Part shown: positions 8,046 to 13,874 of the stretch, piece after piece | Layout: each line of letters starts with the position of its first letter | How positions within the stretch are numbered: position 1 is the stretch's first letter | Source of the DNA: JBNRMR01 sp050942895 | Lineage (GTDB): Bacteria; Bacillota; Clostridia; Christensenellales; UBA1750 | Length of the DNA stretch: 36,677 bases | Assembly (NCBI GenBank): GCA_050942895.1 | Contig: JBMNOE010000023.1 | Span: 1 to 36,677, forward strand | Direction: 5' to 3' | Notes under the pieces: model-generated | The model's input: the letters and a program-made list of their open reading frames with translations, nothing else | Told to the model about the DNA's origin: nothing | Databases searched by the model: none | Translations under genes and position numbers: made by a program

Positions 8046-8291
8046 ATGGTTAAGATCCGCTTGAAGAGAATGGGCATGAAGAAAAAGCCTTTCTACCGCA
8101 TCGTTGTGGCTGACGAGCGCAGCCCCCGCGATGGAAGATTTATCGAGGAAATCGGCACATATGACCCGCTGACCAATCCGGCGACCATCATCGTTAAGAC
8201 TGAAAGAGCCCAGTACTGGGTGGACAACGGCGCACAGCCCACCGACACCGTAAGGGCGCTTCTTAAGAAGAGCGGCGTTGAAAAGGCTTAA
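8046..8291 (+). CDS. rpsP: 30S ribosomal protein S16
   Basis: S16 is a small-subunit assembly protein. The sequence VKIRLKRMGMKKKPFYRIVVAD, split here only by the start choice, is the family hallmark, and the 81-residue length is normal. Two ATG codons lie at 8040 and 8046; GGAGG at 8032-8036 is three bases from the first but nine from the second, so I use 8046. A TTG at 8019 is in frame but has no site. The gene lies about 100 bp after ffh, with a TTGACA at 8003-8008 that lacks a convincing -10 partner, so read-through from the ylxM promoter is likely. Confidence 0.96.
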   Translation: MVKIRLKRMGMKKKPFYRIVVADERSPRDGRFIEEIGTYDPLTNPATIIVKTERAQYWVDNGAQPTDTVRALLKKSGVEKA

Positions 8292-8333
8292 TTAGCAACG
8301 AAGGAAAAAGGACCAAAGAAATCGGAGATCGAA

Positions 8334-8561
8334 ATGGTTGAACTGATAAAGTTTATCGCTTGTTCGCTGGTGAACAACCCCGATGAGGTGGACGTTCGCG
8401 AGATTAAGAACGAAAACTCCACTGTGATTGAGCTGAGGGTCGCCCAGAGCGATATCGGCAAGGTCATAGGCAAACAGGGAAGGATAGCTAAGGCCATCCG
8501 CACTGTTGTCAAGGCGGCGGCGTCCAAGACCGGCGAAAACATAGTGCTTGAGATTATATAA
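8334..8561 (+). CDS. khpA: KH-domain RNA-binding protein KhpA (YlqC)
   Basis: This 75-residue protein is a single type II KH domain with the GxxG loop GKQG (residues 46-49) in VIGKQGRIAKAIRTVV. KhpA forms RNA-binding dimers, often with KhpB/EloR, and in streptococci affects cell elongation and division. Placement between rpsP and rimM is the standard Firmicutes arrangement. It begins 42 bp after rpsP with a weak GGAG-type site. Confidence 0.95.
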   Translation: MVELIKFIACSLVNNPDEVDVREIKNENSTVIELRVAQSDIGKVIGKQGRIAKAIRTVVKAAASKTGENIVLEII

Positions 8562-8593
8562 CATATAGCAGATATTATATAAGGAAAATTGGA

Positions 8594-9124
8594 ATGCAGG
8601 AATATCTTTGCATCGGTACAATCACAAAACCACAGGGCATAAGGGGCGAGGTGAAAATCCTGCCCCTTACTGACGATATCAGCCGTTTTTTGGGCCTTGC
8701 GAAGGTCTTTTTGAAGGACGGCGGTGAAATGGCGGAGCGGAAGGTGGAATTATCCAGAGTTGACGCAAGCTTTGCCTATATGAAGTTTGAGGGCATTGAC
8801 AACATGGACGCTGCCGAGCCATTGCGGGGGCTTTCCATATATGTGGACAGAGCTAACGCCGTAAAGCTGCCCGAGGGGCGCTGGTTCATCGCGGATCTTA
8901 TCGGCTGCAGGGTCGTGACGGATGCGGGCGAGGATATCGGCGTATTGAAGGACGTGCTTCAGGCGGGCGGAAACGATGTATATGTGGTGCAGGGAGCTAA
9001 GGTCGGCGGTAAAAGTCTGATGTTCCCGGCAATAAAGGCGCTCCTTAAAAAAGTGGATGTTAAAAGCGGAGTAATCCAGGTGGACGGCAAGAGGCTTTGG
9101 GAGGTGGCGGTCTATGAGGATTAG
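8594..9124 (+). CDS. rimM: Ribosome maturation factor RimM
   Basis: RimM binds S19 and assists maturation of the 30S head. The N-terminal RimM domain begins CIGTITKPQGIRGEVKI, and the C-terminal PRC-barrel-like domain contains GRWFIADLIGCRV and the lock region AGGNDVYVV. At 176 residues it has the expected size. An AAGGAAA stretch precedes the ATG. It overlaps trmD by 11 bases, so the two are translationally coupled, matching their co-occurrence across bacteria. Confidence 0.96.
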   Translation: MQEYLCIGTITKPQGIRGEVKILPLTDDISRFLGLAKVFLKDGGEMAERKVELSRVDASFAYMKFEGIDNMDAAEPLRGLSIYVDRANAVKLPEGRWFIADLIGCRVVTDAGEDIGVLKDVLQAGGNDVYVVQGAKVGGKSLMFPAIKALLKKVDVKSGVIQVDGKRLWEVAVYED

Positions 9125-9794
9125 GGCGCTGACGCTTTTTCCGGATATGTTTTCCGCGCTGGAGCATTCGATCATCGGCAGGGCGCAAAGAAGCGGGCTG
9201 GTTGAGCTTGAATATGTGAACATTCGCGACCACACGAAGGACAAGCACCGGCGCTGTGACGACGCTCCCTTCGGCGGCGGCGCAGGCATGGTGATGACTG
9301 CTCAGCCTGTTTGCGATGCCATCCGCGCTGCAAAGGCGGAGATGGGCGGGGATGCATTATGTGTGCATCTTTCGCCGAGAGGAAAGCCTTTTACGCAGAA
9401 GGAGGCAAAAAGGCTGAGCGGCCATGAGGGTCTGATTCTTCTTTGCAGCCATTACGAGGGGCTTGACCAAAGGGCCATTGACCTATGCGTGGACGAGGAG
9501 ATTTCAATTGGTGATTATGTTTTAACGGGAGGAGAGCTTCCCGCCATGGTGCTTATTGACAGCATTGTGCGGCTTCTTCCGGGCGTTTTAGGCAGCGATG
9601 AATCCGTGGAGGAGGAATCCTTTACGGCGGGGCTGCTAGAATACCCCCACTACACGCGACCAGCTGAGTTTGAAGGCATCAAGGTGCCGGAGGTATTGGT
9701 GAGCGGACACGCGGCGAACATCGACAAATGGCGCAAAGAGCAGGCGGAAAAGATCACCCGCGAGCGCAGGCCGGATCTTTTGGAGCGTCCTTAA
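9114..9794 (+). CDS. trmD: tRNA (guanine37-N1)-methyltransferase TrmD
   Basis: TrmD uses SAM to make m1G37 beside the anticodon of tRNAs that read G-starting third positions, preventing +1 frameshifting. The SPOUT trefoil-knot signature is present: LILLCSHYEGLDQR, then GDYVLTGGELPA at about 131-142. The N-terminus MRIRALTLFPDMF and the DDAPFGGGAGMVM loop are typical. At 226 residues it is slightly shorter than some homologues but complete, ending in a C-terminal helical domain (WRKEQAEKITRERRPDLL). It overlaps rimM and is followed by a hairpin-bearing 108-bp spacer before an extra methyltransferase. Confidence 0.97.
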   Translation: MRIRALTLFPDMFSALEHSIIGRAQRSGLVELEYVNIRDHTKDKHRRCDDAPFGGGAGMVMTAQPVCDAIRAAKAEMGGDALCVHLSPRGKPFTQKEAKRLSGHEGLILLCSHYEGLDQRAIDLCVDEEISIGDYVLTGGELPAMVLIDSIVRLLPGVLGSDESVEEESFTAGLLEYPHYTRPAEFEGIKVPEVLVSGHAANIDKWRKEQAEKITRERRPDLLERP

Positions 9795-9821
9795 GGGGCT
9801 GCGCCGGGCCCGCCCACCCAA

Positions 9822-9890
9822 GATGAACCCTCTTTTCCCAAAGAGGATTTCATCCCCTAAGCGGCTTTCACGAAGGAAAGAAGCTTTCCT
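9822..9890 (+). other. Two hairpins in the trmD-methyltransferase spacer
   Basis: The spacer between 9794 and 9903 contains an imperfect hairpin, GATGAA plus CCTCTTT (9822-9835) paired with AAAGAGG plus TTCATC (9840-9854), and a second perfect one, AGGAAAG (9874-9880), loop AAG, CTTTCCT (9884-9890), ending just before the next ribosome binding site GGAGG at 9894. There is no T-tract, so neither is a classical terminator. They could tune expression of the downstream gene or mark an insertion boundary. Confidence 0.4.
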
Positions 9891-9902
9891 GCTGGAGGAA
9901 TT

Positions 9903-10427
9903 ATGGCGGAGATATCTTTGAAAAGAATGATTAAGGGAAGCATTGTGGATATCGGCGGAGGCGGCGAGGGCATAATCGGCAGGATTTATATGGCGCAGGT
10001 GACGGCCATAGACAATCGGAAGGATGAGCTGGACGAAGCGCCGGGCGGCTTTAAAAAGCTGGTGATGGATGCGTCGGCGATGGAGTTTGAGGATGGCTCA
10101 TTCGATAATGCGGCTTCGTTTTACACATTTATGTTCATCGAAAAAGAAAAGCATGAAAAAGTGATTCAGGAAGCACACAGGGTGCTGAAAAAGGGCGGCA
10201 GCTTTCATATCTGGGATTCGCGAATAAAAACGGCCGATCCTTTTGTGGTGGAGCTTGATATCGATGCAAGTGGCGAGCGCATACACACCACATACGGCGT
10301 TTACAAGGATAATGCCTTTCAGGATGAAAATCACTTTAAGCTTATATGCGAAAAGAGCGGTTTTGTTTTGGAGGAAGGGGGAAGCCGGGGAGATCAATTT
10401 TATTTGAGGTTTTTTAAGCGAGATTGA
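9903..10427 (+). CDS. Class I SAM-dependent methyltransferase, substrate unknown
   Basis: A 174-residue Rossmann-fold methyltransferase of the Methyltransf_11/UbiE-like type. Motif I is VDIGGGGEG (about 16-24), motif II VTAIDN (about 35-40), motif III/IV MDASAMEFEDGSFDNAASF, and the post-IV helix reads EAHRVLKKGGSFHIWD. The fold's C-terminal strands seem short but present. No substrate-recognition domain is visible, so the target may be a small molecule or a tRNA/protein. It sits between trmD and rplS, which are normally adjacent, and is preceded by two hairpins. The ATG follows GGAGG with only four bases between. Confidence 0.82.
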   Translation: MAEISLKRMIKGSIVDIGGGGEGIIGRIYMAQVTAIDNRKDELDEAPGGFKKLVMDASAMEFEDGSFDNAASFYTFMFIEKEKHEKVIQEAHRVLKKGGSFHIWDSRIKTADPFVVELDIDASGERIHTTYGVYKDNAFQDENHFKLICEKSGFVLEEGGSRGDQFYLRFFKRD

Positions 10428-10436
10428 ACAAAATGC

Positions 10437-10465
10437 TTGCGGCCTGGCGGTTTAGATGATATAAT
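10437..10465 (+). promoter_or_regulatory. Predicted promoter of rplS
   Basis: TTGCGG (10437-10442), a 17-bp spacer and a perfect TATAAT (10460-10465) lie directly after the methyltransferase stop. Only three of six -35 bases match, so this is a moderate call, but the -10 is ideal and leads into a structured leader. It would let rplS be expressed apart from the upstream operon. Confidence 0.6.
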
Positions 10466-10483
10466 ACAAAGCGTTGTAAAACG

Positions 10484-10558
10484 GACGTTCCTCTCGGGCT
10501 GCGATTTTACTGAGGAAATCGCCTAAAAGGCTCCATGAACGTCTTTGTGGGAAGGAGG
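10484..10558 (+). ncRNA. Structured rplS leader, candidate L19 autoregulatory element
   Basis: The leader can fold into a closing stem GACGTTC (10484-10490) with GAACGTC (10537-10543), enclosing GCGATTT (10501-10507) with AAATCGC (10516-10522). The structure ends just before AAGGAGG (10552-10558), the L19 ribosome binding site. Ribosomal-protein L19 leaders are known in Firmicutes; I infer membership from position and stem layout, not from a model search. L19 or a competing fold could control access to the ribosome binding site. Confidence 0.5.
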
Positions 10559-10565
10559 TTTTTAC

Positions 10566-10916
10566 ATGAATGAGCTTGTTCGTTCCGTTGAGATGGAACA
10601 GTTGCGCTCGAATGTTCCCGTGATAAATGTCGGCGATACCATAAGGGTGTTCGTCAAAGTTGTTGAAGGCACCCGTGAGCGTTTGCAGGCGTTTGAGGGT
10701 ACCGTTATCGCCAAGCGCAATGGCGGCGTCCGCGAGACTTTTACCGTGCGCAGAATGTCATATGGAATCGGTGTGGAGCGTACGTTCCCGATCCATAGCC
10801 CGCGCGTTGACCGGGTTGAGCTTATCCGCAGGGGTAAGGTTCGCAGGGCGAAGCTGTACTATCTGCGCAAGCGCGTCGGCAAGGCGGCGAAGGTCAAGGA
10901 GTTTATCGGCAGATAA
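10566..10916 (+). CDS. rplS: 50S ribosomal protein L19
   Basis: L19 lies at the 30S-50S interface. The protein has the hallmark IRVFVKVVEGTRERLQAFEG and the C-terminal basic RRGKVRRAKLYYLRKRVGKAAK. Starting at the ATG at 10566 gives 116 residues, the normal size, with AAGGAGG (10552-10558) seven bases upstream; an upstream TTG at 10545 would place the ribosome binding site inside the gene. It is followed by a strong terminator and ends the trmD-type operon. Confidence 0.97.
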   Translation: MNELVRSVEMEQLRSNVPVINVGDTIRVFVKVVEGTRERLQAFEGTVIAKRNGGVRETFTVRRMSYGIGVERTFPIHSPRVDRVELIRRGKVRRAKLYYLRKRVGKAAKVKEFIGR

Positions 10917-10943
10917 ACCAAAAAAACCAACGAAGATTTCAGC

Positions 10944-10978
10944 AAAGAGCCGCTCAATGGGCGGCTCTTTATATTTTC
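10944..10978 (+). terminator. Rho-independent terminator of rplS
   Basis: AAAGAGCCGC (10944-10953), a seven-base loop and GCGGCTCTTT (10961-10970) make a perfect 10-bp stem followed by ATATTTT. It lies 28 bp after the rplS stop. Because the A-run mirrors the T-run it could act in both directions, but no minus-strand gene is near. Confidence 0.9.
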
Positions 10979-11011
10979 AGCGTTTTAAGCAATAGAATTT
11001 TTAAATAAAGG

Positions 11012-11040
11012 ATGCAATTCTTTTCTTTTTGTGTTATTAT
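11012..11040 (+). promoter_or_regulatory. Predicted promoter of tRNA-Arg
   Basis: ATGCAA (11012-11017) and TATTAT (11035-11040) are 17 bp apart. A TG one base before the -10 (TGTTATTAT) makes it an extended -10 promoter, which offsets the weak -35. The start would be near 11047, about six bases before the mature tRNA. Confidence 0.45.
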
Positions 11041-11052
11041 TATTGTCGGCAT

Positions 11053-11129
11053 GTGCCCGTAGCTCAGTTGGATAGAGTGTCAGACTCCGACTCTGAAGGT
11101 CGCTGGTTCAAATCCAGTCGGGCATACCA
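11053..11129 (+). tRNA. tRNA-Arg (anticodon CCG)
   Basis: The full cloverleaf can be drawn by eye. The acceptor is GTGCCCG (11053-11059) with CGGGCAT (11119-11125). The D stem GCTC/GAGT, anticodon stem TCAGA/TCTGA with loop CTCCGAC giving anticodon CCG at 11087-11089, and T stem GCTGG/CCAGT with loop TTCAAAT follow. The discriminator base is A, and CCA (11127-11129) is encoded. It reads the CGG codon. It is followed by its own terminator and then by an AT-rich gene; tRNA 3' ends are common insertion sites, but I found no repeated copy of the 3' end downstream. Confidence 0.95.
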
Positions 11130-11136
11130 AATGACG

Positions 11137-11183
11137 AAACTTGTCGAAAAAGCGAGTAACTGCTTTTGGGGCAAGTTTTTGTT
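11137..11183 (+). terminator. Terminator of tRNA-Arg, overlapping the next promoter
   Basis: AAACTTGTC (11137-11145) pairs with GGCAAGTTT (11070-plus-100, that is 11170-11178) with one T-G wobble, and an inner AAAAGC (11148-11153) pairs with GCTTTT (11162-11167). The outer stem runs into TTTTTGTT. The T-tract merges with the extended -10 of the following methyltransferase gene. Confidence 0.7.
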
Positions 11184-11188
11184 ATAAT
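11180..11188 (+). promoter_or_regulatory. Extended -10 promoter of the AT-rich methyltransferase
   Basis: TGTTATAAT is a perfect extended -10 element, with TATAAT at 11183-11188. No good -35 box is seen at 17 bp, as is common for extended -10 promoters. The first bases are also the terminator T-tract of the tRNA gene, so the downstream gene is expressed independently of the tRNA. Confidence 0.55.
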
Positions 11189-11231
11189 AAGGCAAAGAAA
11201 AGCAAATTTATAAAGCGAAGGAAAAAGCGAA

Positions 11232-11948
11232 ATGGAGAGCAATTTGGAGCAGATTGCTAAATCTTATGATAGGCATTTTATTGAATATGGAAAAAAAGAC
11301 TCTCTTTCATATGACAACTTGCCAGATTATATTACAAATGACCCGGATTATATCAAGTGGAAAGAGGAATGTGATGGCAAGAGTATTGATATCGAAAGCA
11401 TAATAGACATAAAGAATTATTTATCACCTAATAAAGGTATGGAATTTATTCAACTTGGCTGTTCAGTAAACTTAATGAACAAAGGATATGATAAATGGCC
11501 CTCAGTATATCATGGTGTTGACATAAGCAATGAAACAATACAATTACTTAATAAATTTGTTGCAGAAAACAAATTATCTATTGGTTCTTTGTATTGCGGT
11601 AGTGTACATAAAACGCCATTTGATGATAATTATTTCGATATTGGAGAATGCATTGGGGTGCTTGAATATTATGAGAAAAATTTTGTTGAAAAAGCTATTA
11701 TAGAATTTCACCGGATTATGAAGCCTAACGGAAAGTTCGTGCTAGACATCCCAAACATTAAAAGTCCGAGTGGCAGAGTAATGATGTTAATTGAAGAATG
11801 CATGGGGCGACCAGACAAGTTTGAGTTATCTCCTCAAGAATTTGAAGATATGATTAAAAAATATTTTTATGTTGAAAAATCAAATAGGGCTTTTGCAGAA
11901 AGCCACGGTTATATGGCAATGATATATTGTTTGCGATACAAAAAGTAA
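11232..11948 (+). CDS. AT-rich class I SAM-dependent methyltransferase, probably acquired
   Basis: A 238-residue methyltransferase with an unusual motif I (MEFIQLGCSVN), motif II YHGVDIS, the acidic motif FDDNYFDIGECIGVLEYYE and the post-motif helix IEFHRIMKPNGKFVLDIPN typical of Methyltransf_11. The N-terminal about 65 residues (KSYDRHFIEYG onward) are helical and may hold substrate specificity. The target is unknown. By eye the gene is only about one-third G+C, far below its neighbours, and it prefers A/T-ending codons. With its position just after a tRNA gene this suggests horizontal transfer. The ATG follows an AAGGAAAAAG-type site. No integrase or partner gene is present. Confidence 0.78.
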   Translation: MESNLEQIAKSYDRHFIEYGKKDSLSYDNLPDYITNDPDYIKWKEECDGKSIDIESIIDIKNYLSPNKGMEFIQLGCSVNLMNKGYDKWPSVYHGVDISNETIQLLNKFVAENKLSIGSLYCGSVHKTPFDDNYFDIGECIGVLEYYEKNFVEKAIIEFHRIMKPNGKFVLDIPNIKSPSGRVMMLIEECMGRPDKFELSPQEFEDMIKKYFYVEKSNRAFAESHGYMAMIYCLRYKK

Positions 11949-12385
11949 TTGATTGATAATATCATAGCCGCGCTAAATATCCGAGAGTTTAATTCCTACA
12001 CCAAAAAAATAAAATATCTTTTTCATAATACCCTTCCATACCTGCGGCGGGCAAGTCGCACCTATGTTTACAGATCACCTCCTGCGGCCGCACGGCATCT
12101 TTTTTGATCTAACTTTTCACGCCGCAATGGTCTGCGCTTTGTTCGTTTTCGGGCGGAGCGTTGTTCTTTGCCTAAAAAACTCATGCGCTTCATCATTGCT
12201 CTTCTTGCGCAAAAAGTTACGGGCTTGTCAGCTGAGCGCTTGTAAATGTGTGATTTTTACGCTGACCAGCGCTCTACCAACTTTTGCGGTTTGCCGCCTA
12301 AACAGTCAGGTCTTTATGGAGGCAAGAATTGATGTATGTAAACTGTAAAAAGCCGAACGCAGGCCATCTTTTTACGCGTTTGCGC
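11949..12385. other. Gene-free region of unknown nature
   Basis: About 490 bp lie between the AT-rich methyltransferase and purB, including the purB promoter. The first 100 bp are AT-rich; from about 12045 the composition returns to that of the chromosome. A 94-codon open frame on the plus strand (12064-12348) has no ribosome binding site and no recognisable domain. On the minus strand AGGAGGTGATCT (12082-12093 region) is a near-perfect ribosome binding site but is followed by no long frame; a minus-strand frame across 12090-12310 is broken by several TGA codons. It may be a decayed gene, a repeat, or a non-coding RNA. I see no terminator or tRNA here. Confidence 0.5.
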
Positions 12386-12413
12386 TTGTGGGCGCTGACT
12401 TTTATGATATAAT
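12386..12413 (+). promoter_or_regulatory. Predicted promoter of purB
   Basis: TTGTGG (12386-12391), a 16-bp spacer and perfect TATAAT (12408-12413). The leader to the ATG at 12444 is only about 24 bases, too short for a purine riboswitch, so any purine control would have to be by a protein. Confidence 0.65.
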
Positions 12414-12443
12414 TAAACCACTATGTAAGAGAGGGTTTTGATT

Positions 12444-13874
12444 ATGAGCGACCGCTATGTAAATCCGCTGTGCGAGCGTTACGCCAGCTATGAGATGCAA
12501 AATATCTTTTCTGCGGACAAAAAGTTTTCCACATGGAGACGCTTGTGGATTGCTTTGGCGAAGGCTGAAAAGGAGCTGGGGCTCGATATCACCGATGAGC
12601 AGATCAGCCAGATGGAAGCGAATGTTGACAACATAGATTATGATATCGTCCGTGAAAAGGAGCGGGAGATCCGCCATGATGTGATGGCGCATATATATGA
12701 ATACGGCCTAAAATGCCCGGATGCCAGGCCCATAATACATCTTGGTGCAACCAGTTGCTATGTGGGCGACAACACTGACATAATCGTCATGAAAGAAGCA
12801 CTTCTTCTGGTTCACAGAAAACTTGTAAATGTGATCGCACTTTTGAGCGGCTTTGCGGCTGAATATAAGGACCTTCCCGCCCTTGCATACACCCATCTTC
12901 AGCCTGCCCAGCTTACCACTGTCGGCAAGCGCGCCAGCCTTTGGATAAACGAACTCATGATGGATCTTGAAGAAGTGGAGCTGCGTATCAGCTCGCTTAA
13001 ATTTCTAGGCTGCAAGGGAACCACCGGCACTCAGGCCAGCTTCATGGAGCTTTTTGCCGGCGATACGGAAAAGGTAAAAAGGCTTGATAAGCTTATTGCA
13101 AAGGGCATGGGCTTCGACGATGTGGTACCTGTTTCCGGGCAGACATATTCCCGGAAGGTGGATGCACAGATTCTTTCAACCCTCTCCGGCGTTGCCCAAA
13201 GTGCCAGCAAGTTTTCAAACGATATGCGCATTTTGCAAAACTTCAAGGAAATGGAAGAACCCTTTGAGGAAAGCCAGGTGGGCTCGTCGGCCATGCCCTA
13301 CAAGCGCAACCCCATGCGGAGTGAGCGCATCACTTCACTTTCACGGCATGTGATAATAGGCTGCCTAAACCCGGCCTTCACCGCTGCCACCCAGTGGTTT
13401 GAAAGGACGCTGGACGATAGCGCAAACAAGCGCATCGCCGTCGCCGAGGCGTTTCTTGCGGTTGACTCCATATTGGATATAATGAACAATATCTGCTCCG
13501 GTTTGGTGGTATATCCGAACGTTATCCATAAAAGAGTCATGGCGGAGCTACCGTTCATGGCCAGTGAAAACATAATGATGGACGCCGTGAAGCGTGGTGG
13601 AGACAGGCAAGCTTTGCACGAGAAAATCCGCGAACACGCCATGGCGGCGGGTAGGCGCGTCAAGCAGGAGGGTCTTGAAAATGATTTGATGGACCGCATT
13701 TGCGCGGACCCCGCCTTCGGCCTTTCAAAGGAAGCGGCTATTGCGCTGCTGGAGCCTTCCCTTTACACCGGCAGGAGCGGCCAGCAGGTGGAGGAATTTT
13801 TAAGCCTTTACGTAAACCCTGTTTTGAAAAAGCACAAAGATATTTTAGGTGAAAAGGCTGAGCTTAATGTCTAA
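12444..13874 (+). CDS. purB: Adenylosuccinate lyase
   Basis: PurB splits fumarate from SAICAR in the inosine pathway and from adenylosuccinate in AMP synthesis. The fumarase/aspartase superfamily signature SSAMPYKRNPMRSE (from about residue 281) and the upstream catalytic-His region THLQPAQ are clear. It is 476 residues long from the ATG at 12444, which has GAGAGGG at a suitable distance; a TTG six bases upstream is less likely. The 3' end overlaps the HMT-MTHFR gene by eight bases, joining purine synthesis to one-carbon metabolism in one operon; both draw on folate and produce or recycle related nucleosides. Other pur genes are not in the window. Confidence 0.96.
   Translation: MSDRYVNPLCERYASYEMQNIFSADKKFSTWRRLWIALAKAEKELGLDITDEQISQMEANVDNIDYDIVREKEREIRHDVMAHIYEYGLKCPDARPIIHLGATSCYVGDNTDIIVMKEALLLVHRKLVNVIALLSGFAAEYKDLPALAYTHLQPAQLTTVGKRASLWINELMMDLEEVELRISSLKFLGCKGTTGTQASFMELFAGDTEKVKRLDKLIAKGMGFDDVVPVSGQTYSRKVDAQILSTLSGVAQSASKFSNDMRILQNFKEMEEPFEESQVGSSAMPYKRNPMRSERITSLSRHVIIGCLNPAFTAATQWFERTLDDSANKRIAVAEAFLAVDSILDIMNNICSGLVVYPNVIHKRVMAELPFMASENIMMDAVKRGGDRQALHEKIREHAMAAGRRVKQEGLENDLMDRICADPAFGLSKEAAIALLEPSLYTGRSGQQVEEFLSLYVNPVLKKHKDILGEKAELNV

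Noticed and set aside
12225..12310. tRNA-like D-arm (AGTTGGTAGAGC) on the minus strand
   Set aside because: The acceptor, anticodon and T arms cannot be paired, so it is not a tRNA; similarity of 12 bases may be chance.
12064..12348. 94-codon plus-strand open frame before purB
   Set aside because: No ribosome binding site, a Cys/Phe/Leu-rich composition typical of non-coding translation, and no known domain; kept only as an unexplained region.
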